A DNA stretch of 64,000 nt. It comes from Phreatobacter oligotrophus. Lineage in GTDB: Bacteria > Pseudomonadota > Alphaproteobacteria > Rhizobiales > Phreatobacteraceae. The DNA is taken from NCBI RefSeq assembly GCF_003046185.1, contig NZ_PZZL01000008.1, positions 1 through 64,000 on the forward strand. Reading direction: 5' to 3'. A program made the translations under genes and the position numbers. This document shows, in pieces, positions 51,235 through 58,596 of the stretch. The notes under the pieces were generated by a model that did no database searches, had not been told where the DNA came from, and was given only the letters and a program-made list of their open reading frames with translations. Position 1 is the stretch's first letter. Each line of letters starts with the position of its first letter.

Positions 51235-51684
51235 ATGCGGATCATCACGCCGCCGACCGTCGGAGCGGTCGCCCAGGGCCCGGCCACGCAGCGGGCCGAT
51301 CGGCCGCGTTCGGCTTTCGAGCTGCCCGGCGGCAAGGCGGAAACGCCGTCCACCGCCGCCGCCCGCCCGACGGTTGCCGCGGCGGGTCTCGAGACATTGC
51401 TCGCGGTCCAGGGGATGCAGCCGGAGGATCGACGCGAGAAGCGCCGTCGCGCCATGCAGCGCGGCCGCCAGTCGCTGGACCTGCTCGACGACCTGAAGCT
51501 GTCGCTGCTCGCCGGCGAGCCCATGCCCTCGGTGCTGCTCAAGCTGCGCAGCGTCACCGCGACGGCGCTGGAAGGGTCGGGCGACCAGGGCCTCGACGAC
51601 GTCCTCGCCGAGATCGACCTCAGGGCCCAGGTGGAGATCGCCAAGCGCGAGGCGGCGGCCCGCGAGGACAGCGGCGGCCGGTAA
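51235..51684 (+). CDS. fliX: Flagellar assembly regulator FliX
   Basis: This 149-aa protein has the FliX pattern: an Ala-rich N-terminal region, then LETLLAVQGMQPEDRREKRRRAMQRGRQSLDLLDDLKLSLLAGEPMPSVLLKLRSVTATALEGSGDQGLDDVLAEIDLRAQVEIAKRE. In Caulobacter FliX is a trans-acting partner that links flagellar assembly to FlbD activity. The ATG at 51235 has GGAGAAGG just upstream. Its promoter region has a CtrA box and a perfect flagellar palindrome. It is divergent from flgI. Confidence 0.88.
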   Translation: MRIITPPTVGAVAQGPATQRADRPRSAFELPGGKAETPSTAAARPTVAAAGLETLLAVQGMQPEDRREKRRRAMQRGRQSLDLLDDLKLSLLAGEPMPSVLLKLRSVTATALEGSGDQGLDDVLAEIDLRAQVEIAKREAAAREDSGGR

Positions 51685-51740
51685 TCGTCACCGGCGAATC
51701 GCCCGGTGCAAGCTGATGGAATCCAGACAATTCCTGCCTT

Positions 51741-51757
51741 CTGGCACGGTTCCTGCC
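51741..51757 (+). promoter_or_regulatory. Sigma-54-like promoter before dksA
   Basis: CTGGCACG-N4-CTGC has the 10-bp GG-GC spacing and matches the TGGCACG element exactly. It lies 130 bp upstream of the dksA ATG. No palindrome of the flagellar type is close to it, so the activator is unknown. Confidence 0.5.
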
Positions 51758-51886
51758 TCTCGGCGGTGCCTGTGTCCTGTTCCGTGACGGCCCGATGACC
51801 CGGTTTCAGGTTGTCTGGCATCGGAGCGGATGCTATGAGCGCGCCGAAACACGGGTCTAACACCGTGAATCAGAGGGGTTCGTTGC

Positions 51887-52303
51887 ATGACGTTGGAGTT
51901 GGAAGCGGACTACCGCCCGAGCGACTCAGAGCCGTTCATGAACGAGCGGCAGCGCGAGTACTTCCGCAAGAAGCTGCTGTCCTGGAAGGACGACATCCTT
52001 CGCGAGGCGAAGGAGACCCTCCAGAACCTGCAGGACGAGAACCAGAACCACCCCGACATCGCCGACCGTGCATCCTCCGAAACCGACCGGGCCATCGAGC
52101 TTCGGGCCCGCGACCGCCAGCGCAAGCTGATCGCCAAGATCGACGCCGCGCTCGCCCGGATCGAGGATGGGACCTACGGTTTCTGCGAGGAGACGGGTGA
52201 CCCGATCTCGCTCAAGCGCCTCGAGGCCCGTCCCATCGCGACGCTGTCGCTGGAGGCCCAGGAGCGCCACGAGCGCCGCGAGCGGGTCTATCGCGACGAA
52301 TGA
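51887..52303 (+). CDS. dksA: RNA polymerase-binding protein DksA
   Basis: This 138-aa coiled-coil protein works with ppGpp at RNA polymerase. The coiled coil is MNERQREYFRKKLLSWKDDILREAKETLQNLQDEN, with the DIADRASSETDRAIELR tip. The C-terminal zinc-finger region reads YGFCEETGDPISLKRLEARPIATLSLEAQERHE, with only one Cys where E. coli DksA has four, as in many alphaproteobacterial DksA proteins. It sits between fliX and the flgH operon and has a sigma-54-like promoter upstream. A terminator follows. Confidence 0.95.
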   Translation: MTLELEADYRPSDSEPFMNERQREYFRKKLLSWKDDILREAKETLQNLQDENQNHPDIADRASSETDRAIELRARDRQRKLIAKIDAALARIEDGTYGFCEETGDPISLKRLEARPIATLSLEAQERHERRERVYRDE

Positions 52304-52331
52304 CGTCGCCGGCCCTGCCGCCATCACACGA

Positions 52332-52358
52332 GGCCGCCTCCGGGCGGCCTTTTCTTTT
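52332..52358 (+). terminator. Rho-independent terminator after dksA
   Basis: GGCCGCC and GGCGGCC pair perfectly around TCCG, followed by TTTTCTTTT. It lies 29 bp after the dksA stop. Confidence 0.9.
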
Positions 52359-52459
52359 GCTGGTCTTGGCTCTCGGAGAGCCCGTTGAGCCGCCGGTTGG
52401 GCCTGGCTCTGGGCCTGGCTGAGAGGCGGGCCGCCAAAGTCCCCCTCCCATCGCGTCAG

Positions 52460-52563
52460 CGAGGGGAGGGTGCGGGTGGGGCATGGGCGGCGCGCCTGAA
52501 CCTGCCGGCTGATCTTGGCGGGGGCGAGGCTTTGAGGAATGCCCCACCCTGACCCTCCCCTCG
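52460..52563. repeat. REP-like inverted repeat with 54-bp loop
   Basis: The 25-bp arm at 52460-52484 (CGAGGGGAGGGT...) and its reverse complement at 52539-52563 match at 23 of 25 positions. Weaker pairing extends further outward on both sides. The loop has no gene. Intergenic palindromic elements of this kind are common as dispersed repeats in Rhizobiales, but this is the only copy I see in the window. Confidence 0.65.
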
Positions 52564-52748
52564 GGCGAGGCGAGGGAGACCACGGCGTCGCGTCTGGTCC
52601 GGGGTGGTGTGCCAAGTACAGCCTGTCGTTTCCGGACCCGGGGTCCCGAACGGCCAACGCCGCCCGCGTTGGGAGAACGCGAGCGGCGCCGGACTTGCCG
52701 TGTTCGCCTGGGGAGCGGGGACGGCTGGGAGCTGGGGAAGGGGGAGGG

Positions 52749-53498
52749 TCAGAAGGGGAGGAGGACGTCGAGCACCTGCTGGCCGTAGCGCGGCTGCTGC
52801 TGGTCGGTGATCTGGCCGCGACCGCCATAGCCGATGCGGGCCTGGGCGATCTTGTTGGAATCGATGGTGTTGTCGCTCTCGATATCCTCCGGGCGGACGA
52901 CGCCGGCGACGATGAGTTCGCGCACCTCGAAATTGACGCGCACCTCTTGCTTGCCCTCCAGCACGAGGTTGCCGTTGGGCAGCACCTGCATGACCACGGC
53001 GGCGACGTTGGTGGCGAGCGTCTCGGAGCGTGTGACCGTGCCCTTGCCTTCGTTCGAATTGGTGCCGGTGGTCGAGACGAGGCTCGCCGGATCGGCGCCG
53101 GTGCGGGCGATGAGGCGTTCGGCGCCGAAGAGGCTCGGCGTGCCCATGGTCTGCGAACCGGTGCGCGACTGGTTGGTGGTGTTCTGGACGTTGGCCTGGT
53201 CCTGGAACTTCACCTTGACGGTGAGGATGTCGCCGACGCGCTGGGCGCGCTGGTCGCGGAAGAAGGCGCGCGAGCCGTTGCGCCACAGCGAATTGGGATT
53301 GTGCGAGACGGGCTGCGGCTCGGGCATGGGCATGGAGACCGGCCGGTAGCCGGGCTGGGTCTGCGGGTTCTCCACCGCCGAGAGCTGCGGGGCGCGGCCG
53401 ACATTGCGCAGCCGGTCCGGGGCGCCGCAGGCCGCGACCGACAGGCCGGCGGCGATGAGGAGGAGCGGGCGGAGGCTGTGCTGGCTGCGGGCGAACAT
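52749..53498 (-). CDS. flgH: Flagellar L-ring protein FlgH
   Basis: This 249-aa lipoprotein forms the outer-membrane L ring. The signal FARSQHSLRPLLLIAAGLSVAAC ends in the lipobox VAAC. The mature protein has NSLWRNGSRAFFRDQRAQRVGDILTVKV and LVLEGKQEVRVNFEVRELIVAGVVRPEDIESDNTIDSNKIAQARIGYGGRG, typical of FlgH. A start at 53540 would overlap the flgA stop (GTGATG); I prefer ATG 53498 because of the signal peptide. It is the last gene of flgFGAH. Confidence 0.95.
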   Translation of the reverse strand: MFARSQHSLRPLLLIAAGLSVAACGAPDRLRNVGRAPQLSAVENPQTQPGYRPVSMPMPEPQPVSHNPNSLWRNGSRAFFRDQRAQRVGDILTVKVKFQDQANVQNTTNQSRTGSQTMGTPSLFGAERLIARTGADPASLVSTTGTNSNEGKGTVTRSETLATNVAAVVMQVLPNGNLVLEGKQEVRVNFEVRELIVAGVVRPEDIESDNTIDSNKIAQARIGYGGRGQITDQQQPRYGQQVLDVLLPF

Positions 53499-53539
53499 GG
53501 CGGATCCTGACGCGGGACGGCGGATGGCGGGCATGGGCA

Positions 53540-54547
53540 TCACGGCGTCCTCGCGGTGGCGACGGCGGTGGTGGTGGTGACGGGCGGGGTGATGGAGACG
53601 CGGTTGAGGCCGGTGACGGTGGCCTGCAGCCGCTTGCGGGACTGCAGATTCTCCACCTGGATCATGTCGCCCTCGGCGCCGGCCTCCAGCGCGCGGCCGC
53701 GCATGGTCAGCGACAGGCCGGGCATCTCCATGGTGATGAGGACGTTGCCGTTGCGCTCGACGAGCTCGGGCTTCATCAGATCGGCCATGCGGAAGGGGCG
53801 CTCGGGACCGATGGGGCGGCGCGCCGCCATGCCGACGGCCTGGCTCGCGCTCACGACGGTGTCGAGGGTGAGGGCTGGCACCTGCGTGCGCGGCTTGCGG
53901 TCGACCACCAGGTCGGAGGAGCGGATGACCTCGCCGCGGCCGATGGACCGGGCGAGCACGACGAATTCGACCAGCTCGACAGCCGTGCCCTGGACGCGGA
54001 AGCCGCCATTGCGGTCGGTGCGGGGCGAGCCGCCGATGCCGAGCACGGCCTCGAAGCGGCCGGTGCGGGGGTCATGCTCGATGCGCAGGATGTCGAGGCT
54101 GCCCGAGACTCCCTTCTCCACGGCGATGGGGCGGGTGCCGCGGTCGAAGGCGACCTGGACGCGGTTCGAATCCGACAGGCCCATGGACGAGGCGAGCGCC
54201 ATGGCGATCCGCTCCTCCATCTCGGCCAGCGGCAGGATGCGGGCATCGCGGGTGATGGAGACCTCGCGGTTCCGGTCGCCGGTCTCGGGCTCGAGGCCGA
54301 CGCGGCGCGCCGCCTCGATGATGCGCCAGGCGGGAACCTGGCCGGTATGGCCTGGGTCGGGCGAGCGGAAGACCGGCACGTCGGCGAAACGGCCGGCATT
54401 CTGGAACAGGTCGCCGAGGCGAACGACCTCGCCGGAGACGGCGACCTCGAGGCGCAGCACCGGGCGGGGCGGCGCATCGAAGGCTGCCACCGGCGCCGCG
54501 GCGAGGCCGAGGGCGAAGCTTGCGAGGAGGGTCCTGAGGGTCCGCAT
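53540..54547 (-). CDS. flgA: P-ring assembly chaperone FlgA
   Basis: This 335-aa periplasmic protein helps FlgI assemble into the P ring. The signal peptide is RTLRTLLASFALGLAAAPVAAFDA. The C-terminal SAF-like domain has RGEVIRSSDLVVDRKPRTQ, QAVGMAARRPIGPERPFRMADLMKPELVERNGNVLITMEMPGLSLTMRGRALEAGAEGDMIQVENLQSRKRLQATVTG, which is the FlgA hallmark. It is longer than E. coli FlgA because of an added N-terminal domain. It lies 3 bp after flgG. Confidence 0.95.
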   Translation of the reverse strand: MRTLRTLLASFALGLAAAPVAAFDAPPRPVLRLEVAVSGEVVRLGDLFQNAGRFADVPVFRSPDPGHTGQVPAWRIIEAARRVGLEPETGDRNREVSITRDARILPLAEMEERIAMALASSMGLSDSNRVQVAFDRGTRPIAVEKGVSGSLDILRIEHDPRTGRFEAVLGIGGSPRTDRNGGFRVQGTAVELVEFVVLARSIGRGEVIRSSDLVVDRKPRTQVPALTLDTVVSASQAVGMAARRPIGPERPFRMADLMKPELVERNGNVLITMEMPGLSLTMRGRALEAGAEGDMIQVENLQSRKRLQATVTGLNRVSITPPVTTTTAVATARTP

Positions 54548-54550
54548 GGC

Positions 54551-55339
54551 TCAGCGCATCAGCTGCGAGGTGGACTGGAGCATCTGGTCCGCCGCCGAGA
54601 TGATGCGGGCGTTCATCTCGTAGGCGCGCTGGGCGGCGATGAGGTCGGAGATTTCCGACACCGCCGTCACGTTCGACTGTTCGAGGTTCTTCTGCAGCAG
54701 CTGGCCCATGCCTTCGTTGCCGGGCGTGGTGGTGATGGCCTGGCCGGAGGCGGAGGTTTCGAGGAACAGGTTGTCGCCGATCGATTCCAGGCCCGCCTTG
54801 TTGACGAAGCGCGAGAGCTGGATCTGGCCGATGGTCTGGGCGGCGGTCTGGCCGGGCAGGGTGGCCTGGACGACGCCGGCGGCGCTGATGGTCACGGCGG
54901 TGGCGTTGTTCGGCACGGTGATGCCGGGCTCGAGCTGGTAGCCGTCGACGGTGACGATCTGGCCATCGGCATTGCGCTCGAAGGAGCCGTCGCGGGTGTA
55001 GGCGGTGCGGCCGTCGGGCAGCTGGATGCGGAAGAAGCCCTCACCGCGGATGGCGACGTCGTAGTCCTTCTCCGTCGCCAGCACGTTGCCCTGGGTCATG
55101 ATGCGCGAGGTGCCGGCGGGTTTGACGCCGGAGCCGATGGAGATGCCGACCGGCAGGAGGTTGCCCTGCTGCGAGTTCTGCGTGCCGGCGCGGCGCTGGT
55201 GGTCGTAGAGCATGTCCTGGAACTCGGCCCGCTGGCGCTTGAAGCCGGTGGTCCGCATGTTCGCGATGTTGTTGGAGATCACCTCGACGGTGAGCTCCTG
55301 GGCCTTCATGCCGCTGGCGGCGGTGTGGAGCGCGCGCAT
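54551..55339 (-). CDS. flgG: Distal rod protein FlgG
   Basis: This 262-aa rod subunit has the N-terminal RALHTAASGMKAQELTVEVISNNIANMRTTGFKRQRAEFQDMLY and C-terminal LEQSNVTAVSEISDLIAAQRAYEMNARIISAADQMLQSTSQLM heptad regions. The centre includes GEGFFRIQLPDGRTAYTRDGSFERNADGQIVTVDGYQLEPGI, the FlgG core. It lies 12 bp after flgF and before flgA in one operon. Confidence 0.97.
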   Translation of the reverse strand: MRALHTAASGMKAQELTVEVISNNIANMRTTGFKRQRAEFQDMLYDHQRRAGTQNSQQGNLLPVGISIGSGVKPAGTSRIMTQGNVLATEKDYDVAIRGEGFFRIQLPDGRTAYTRDGSFERNADGQIVTVDGYQLEPGITVPNNATAVTISAAGVVQATLPGQTAAQTIGQIQLSRFVNKAGLESIGDNLFLETSASGQAITTTPGNEGMGQLLQKNLEQSNVTAVSEISDLIAAQRAYEMNARIISAADQMLQSTSQLMR

Positions 55340-55351
55340 GGGTCAGGTTCC

Positions 55352-56101
55352 TCAGGAGGTGGGGTTGCCGAGGGAGCGGATCGCATCCCGGCGCATCTGG
55401 TCGTGCCGCTCGAGATTGGAGGCGAGCGACTGGTAGGCGCGGGTGACCTCGATCATCCGCGACAGGGCAAGGACGGGAACGACGTTCGAGCTTTCGAGCG
55501 CGCCCTGGCGCACGTCGGTCAGCGCGACCGTCTCGGCGCGGCGGCCCTCGCGGAGGCGGAAGAGGTTGTCGCCCTCCTTCTCCATGGCGCGCGGCTGGTC
55601 GCCGTCGACGATGCGCAGGCGGCCACGGATGCCGCCGGAGGAGGAGACCGAGCCGTCGCGGCCGATGGTGATGCCGACGTCGCGGGCCTCGAAGACGATG
55701 GGGCCGCCTTCGCCCATGACGAGCTGGCCCTGCTTGGTGACGAGCTGGTTCTGGGCGTTCAGCTCGAAGGAGCCGTTGCGGGTGAAGCGCTCGCCCTCGG
55801 GCGTCTGGACGACGAAATAGCCGCGGCCGTTGATGGCGACGTCGAGCGCGTTACCGGTCTGGGTGATGCCGCCCTGGCCGAGATTGGTCGCCGTGGCGCG
55901 ATCCCAGACGAAGGACATGCGCCGGTCGGCACCGCGCTGGAACGTTTCGTCCCGCGCGACAGGCATCAGGTATTCTTCGAAGACAACGTCGTCCTGCTTG
56001 AACCCGGTGGTGTTCAAGTTGGCGAGGTTGTTCGCAATGACGTCGAGCTCGCGCTGCAGGGCGACCTGCCGCGAAAGACCGACCAGACCAATGTTCTCCA
56101 T
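55352..56101 (-). CDS. flgF: Proximal rod protein FlgF
   Basis: This 249-aa rod subunit has SRQVALQRELDVIANNLANLNTTGFKQDDVVFEEYL at the N terminus and LESSNVVPVLALSRMIEVTRAYQSLASNLERHDQMRRDAIRSLGN at the C terminus. The GRGYFVVQTPEGERFTRNGSFELNAQNQLVTKQGQLVMG core is close to FlgG. The ATG at 56101 has GGGGAT upstream. A sigma-54 promoter and palindrome lie upstream. It heads flgF-flgG-flgA-flgH. Confidence 0.95.
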   Translation of the reverse strand: MENIGLVGLSRQVALQRELDVIANNLANLNTTGFKQDDVVFEEYLMPVARDETFQRGADRRMSFVWDRATATNLGQGGITQTGNALDVAINGRGYFVVQTPEGERFTRNGSFELNAQNQLVTKQGQLVMGEGGPIVFEARDVGITIGRDGSVSSSGGIRGRLRIVDGDQPRAMEKEGDNLFRLREGRRAETVALTDVRQGALESSNVVPVLALSRMIEVTRAYQSLASNLERHDQMRRDAIRSLGNPTS

Positions 56102-56226
56102 CGGACCGATCCCCTGATATCCCGGCCTTGATGGACCATCTCTCCCAAGATGATCCGGGGCCGGTGCTCCCCAGCTGGACCGCCTTGCCGTTCTCCCAAA
56201 CGGGTCCGGCGATCCGCAAAGGTCTT

Positions 56227-56243
56227 CGCAGGAGCCGTGCCAA
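56227..56243 (-). promoter_or_regulatory. Sigma-54 promoter of the flgF operon
   Basis: TTGGCACG-N4-CTGC on the minus strand has exact 10-bp spacing between GG and GC. It lies about 126 bp before the flgF ATG and 98 bp from the palindrome centre. Confidence 0.75.
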
Positions 56244-56329
56244 AGGGTCGAGTAAAGGAAAATCAACCACTTAAGTCAGGAAAGCGGTAACCTCCCACTA
56301 GGCACGAACGACCAAGGGGGCGCATTCGT

Positions 56330-56348
56330 CCCGGCAAATCTTGCCGGT
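56330..56348. promoter_or_regulatory. Flagellar palindrome copy 4
   Basis: CCCGGCA-AATCT-TGCCGG is followed 3 bp later by TTAACGG. It lies between the divergent flgF and fliL promoters, in a 321-bp gap (56102-56422) without a gene. Confidence 0.65.
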
Positions 56349-56360
56349 CCTTAACGGTCG

Positions 56361-56375
56361 TAAACGGGCCGTTAA
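56361..56375 (+). promoter_or_regulatory. CtrA-like box TAAA-CGGGCCG-TTAA before fliL
   Basis: Seven of eight consensus positions match the TTAA-N7-TTAA rule. It ends about 47 bp before the fliL ATG. TTAA at 56351-56354 gives a second partial half-site. Confidence 0.5.
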
Positions 56376-56422
56376 CCATTTTGGCGCCACTGTCCCAACA
56401 TGAGAATCCGGGGCGCTAAGTG

Positions 56423-56935
56423 ATGGCGAAGAAACCCAAAAAGGCCGAAGGCGAAGCCGAGGACGGCGAAGAGGGCGAAGCCCCGGCCGAAGGTGGTGGC
56501 AAGAAGAAGCTCATCATGATGGGCGGGGCCGCCGTGCTCGTGCTGGCCCTCGGTGGTGGCGGCTGGTTCTTCTTCCTGCGCAAGAAGCCGCAGCAGGTCG
56601 CGGCGCCGGCGCCCGTCGAGGTCGCCAAGCCCGTGGCCTTCGTCGACCTGCCGGACATGACCGTGAACCTGTCGGTCGGCCAGGACCGCCCGCAATATCT
56701 GCGGGTGAAGGTCGCCCTCGAGGTTTCCGACACCAAGGTCGCCGACCAGATCAAGCCGATCATGCCGCGCGTGGTGGATGCCTTCCAGCTGTACCTTAGG
56801 GAAATGCGCCCCTCGGACATCGAGGGCTCGGCCGGCATCTTCCGCCTGCGCGACGAGCTCACCCGGCGCGTCAACACCGCCGTCCATCCGGCACGGGTGA
56901 ACGCCGTGCTGTTCCGCGAAATCGTCGTGCAGTGA
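56423..56935 (+). CDS. fliL: Flagellar basal-body protein FliL
   Basis: This 170-aa inner-membrane protein supports the stator. The N terminus is cytoplasmic and highly charged (KKPKKAEGEAEDGEEGEAPAEGGGKKK). One helix follows (LIMMGGAAVLVLALGGGGWFFFL), then a periplasmic domain with VDLPDMTVNLSVGQDRPQYLRVKVALEV and LRDELTRRVNTAVHPARVNAVLFREIVVQ. I use the ATG at 56423; a GTG at 56420 is one codon upstream. It heads fliL-fliM. Confidence 0.95.
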   Translation: MAKKPKKAEGEAEDGEEGEAPAEGGGKKKLIMMGGAAVLVLALGGGGWFFFLRKKPQQVAAPAPVEVAKPVAFVDLPDMTVNLSVGQDRPQYLRVKVALEVSDTKVADQIKPIMPRVVDAFQLYLREMRPSDIEGSAGIFRLRDELTRRVNTAVHPARVNAVLFREIVVQ

Positions 56936-56946
56936 CGGGCTGATCG

Positions 56947-58104
56947 ATGGCAGGCGATATCGACCAGGACGCCCTTGCCGCCGAATGGGGCATGGCGCTC
57001 GAAGAGCAGGGCGCCACCGGCAACGACGCCGCCCAGTCCTGGGAGACCGTCGGCGAAGACGGCATGGCCCATGTCGGTGTCGGCTCCAAGGGCGGCGCCG
57101 AGCGCATCCTCAACCAGGAGGAAATCGACAACCTCCTCGGTTTCTCCATCGAGGACCTGGCGCTTTCCGACAATGGCGGCATCCGCGCCATCATCGACTC
57201 GGCGATGGTCGCCTACGAGCGCCTGCCGATGCTCGACATCGTGTTCGACCGCCTGGTGCGGTTGCTCACGACCAGCCTTCGCAACTTCACCTCCGACAAC
57301 GTCGAGGTCTCGCTCGACCGCATCCACGCGGTGCGCTTCGCCGATTACCTGAACTCGATCCCGCTGCCGGCCATCCTCTCCATCTTCAAGGCGGAGGAAT
57401 GGGACAATTTCGGCATCGCCACGGTCGATTCGAGCCTCATCTACTCGATCATCGACGTGCTCCTGGGCGGCCGCCGCGGCGTCACGGCCATCCGCGTCGA
57501 GGGCCGTCCCTACACGACCATCGAGATGGGCCTCGTCAAGCGCATGGTCGAGGTGATCCTCGCCGATGCCGAGGCCGCCTTCCGTCCGATCTCGCCGGTC
57601 AACTTCAAGATCGACCGGCTGGAGACCAACCCGCGCTTCGCGGCGATCTCGCGCCCCAATAACGCGGCGATCCTCGTCCGCTTCCGCATCGACATGGAGG
57701 AGCGTGGCGGCTCCATCGAGATGCTGCTGCCCTATGCGACGCTGGAGCCGATCCGCGATCGCCTGATGCAGACCTTCGTCGGCGAGAAGCTCGGCCGCGA
57801 TCCGGTCTGGGAGGGGCATCTCTCCACCGAAATCTTCCAGGCCCGCACCCATGTCGAGGCCGTGCTCTACGAGAGCGAATTCCCGCTGCGCAAGCTGATG
57901 AACCTCAAGGTGGGGGACACGCTCGTCCTCGACATGAAGCCGGACGCCCTGGTGAAGGTGCGCTGCGGCGACGAGACCCTCACCGAGGGACGCATGGGCC
58001 GGGTCGGCGACAAGGTCGCGGTGCGCATCCAGAAGCCGCTGCGGCGGGGCCGAACCACCATGGCGCAGTTCGAGCAGGTGTCCTCGGGCGGACAGGAGAC
58101 GTGA
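56947..58104 (+). CDS. fliM: Flagellar motor switch protein FliM
   Basis: This 385-aa C-ring protein binds CheY-P and FliG. An N-terminal acidic tail is followed by ILNQEEIDNLLGFSIEDL, which is the EIDNLL CheY-contact motif. The CheC-like middle domain and the C-terminal SpoA domain (PLRKLMNLKVGDTLVLDMKPDALVKVRCGDETLTEGRMGRVGDKVAVRIQKPL) are complete. Length is slightly long because of the extended N terminus. It ends with a TGATG overlap with the next gene. Confidence 0.97.
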   Translation: MAGDIDQDALAAEWGMALEEQGATGNDAAQSWETVGEDGMAHVGVGSKGGAERILNQEEIDNLLGFSIEDLALSDNGGIRAIIDSAMVAYERLPMLDIVFDRLVRLLTTSLRNFTSDNVEVSLDRIHAVRFADYLNSIPLPAILSIFKAEEWDNFGIATVDSSLIYSIIDVLLGGRRGVTAIRVEGRPYTTIEMGLVKRMVEVILADAEAAFRPISPVNFKIDRLETNPRFAAISRPNNAAILVRFRIDMEERGGSIEMLLPYATLEPIRDRLMQTFVGEKLGRDPVWEGHLSTEIFQARTHVEAVLYESEFPLRKLMNLKVGDTLVLDMKPDALVKVRCGDETLTEGRMGRVGDKVAVRIQKPLRRGRTTMAQFEQVSSGGQET

Positions 58105-58586
58105 TGAGCAGCTTCACCGTGTCCATGATGATCGAGTTGCTGGTGGCGGGCCTGCTGGTGGCCACCATCGCCTACTGCGTGGCCCTCAACCGGCGGCTCA
58201 TGCGGCTGCGCTCCGACGAGCAGTCGCTGAAGGCGACCATCGCCGAGCTGATCACCGCCACGGAGATCGCCGAGCGGGCGATCCAGGGCCTCAAGGTCAC
58301 GGTGCGCGAATGCGACGGCACGCTCGGCGAGCGGCTGCGCACCGCCGAGCGCTTCCTCGTCGACATCGAGCGCGAGGTGAAGGCCGGCCAGGTGGTCGTC
58401 GACCGCATCAGCCGCATCACCGAGGCCGCCCGGGACGCCGGCAAGGCCCGCTCGCCCATCCCGGCGGTGGAGCCCATCGTGCCGGTCCTGGTCCGCGAGC
58501 CGGTGGACGGGCAGGGCGCGAGCGCCGCCTCGACCCTCGCCGCCGCCAAGGCCTTCGCCGCCCGCGTCCAGACGCGCGCTGCCTGA
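58104..58586 (+). CDS. DUF6468-type flagellar-cluster protein
   Basis: This 160-aa protein has one N-terminal helix (FTVSMMIELLVAGLLVATIAYCVALNRRL) followed by a long coiled coil, LRSDEQSLKATIAELITATEIAERAIQGLKVTVRECDGTLGERLRTAERFLVDIEREVKAGQVVVDRI. Alphaproteobacteria commonly have such a protein beside fliM and motE. Function is unknown. It overlaps fliM by one base. Confidence 0.75.
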   Translation: MSSFTVSMMIELLVAGLLVATIAYCVALNRRLMRLRSDEQSLKATIAELITATEIAERAIQGLKVTVRECDGTLGERLRTAERFLVDIEREVKAGQVVVDRISRITEAARDAGKARSPIPAVEPIVPVLVREPVDGQGASAASTLAAAKAFAARVQTRAA

Positions 58587-58596
58587 GGAGGGCTCC

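Larger units (their letters stand above)
52304..52748. other. Gene-free stretch between dksA and flgH
   Basis: It holds the dksA terminator and the inverted repeat at 52460-52563. The rest is GC-rich with CCTCCC/GGGAGG runs and no recognisable RNA or gene. Confidence 0.5.
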
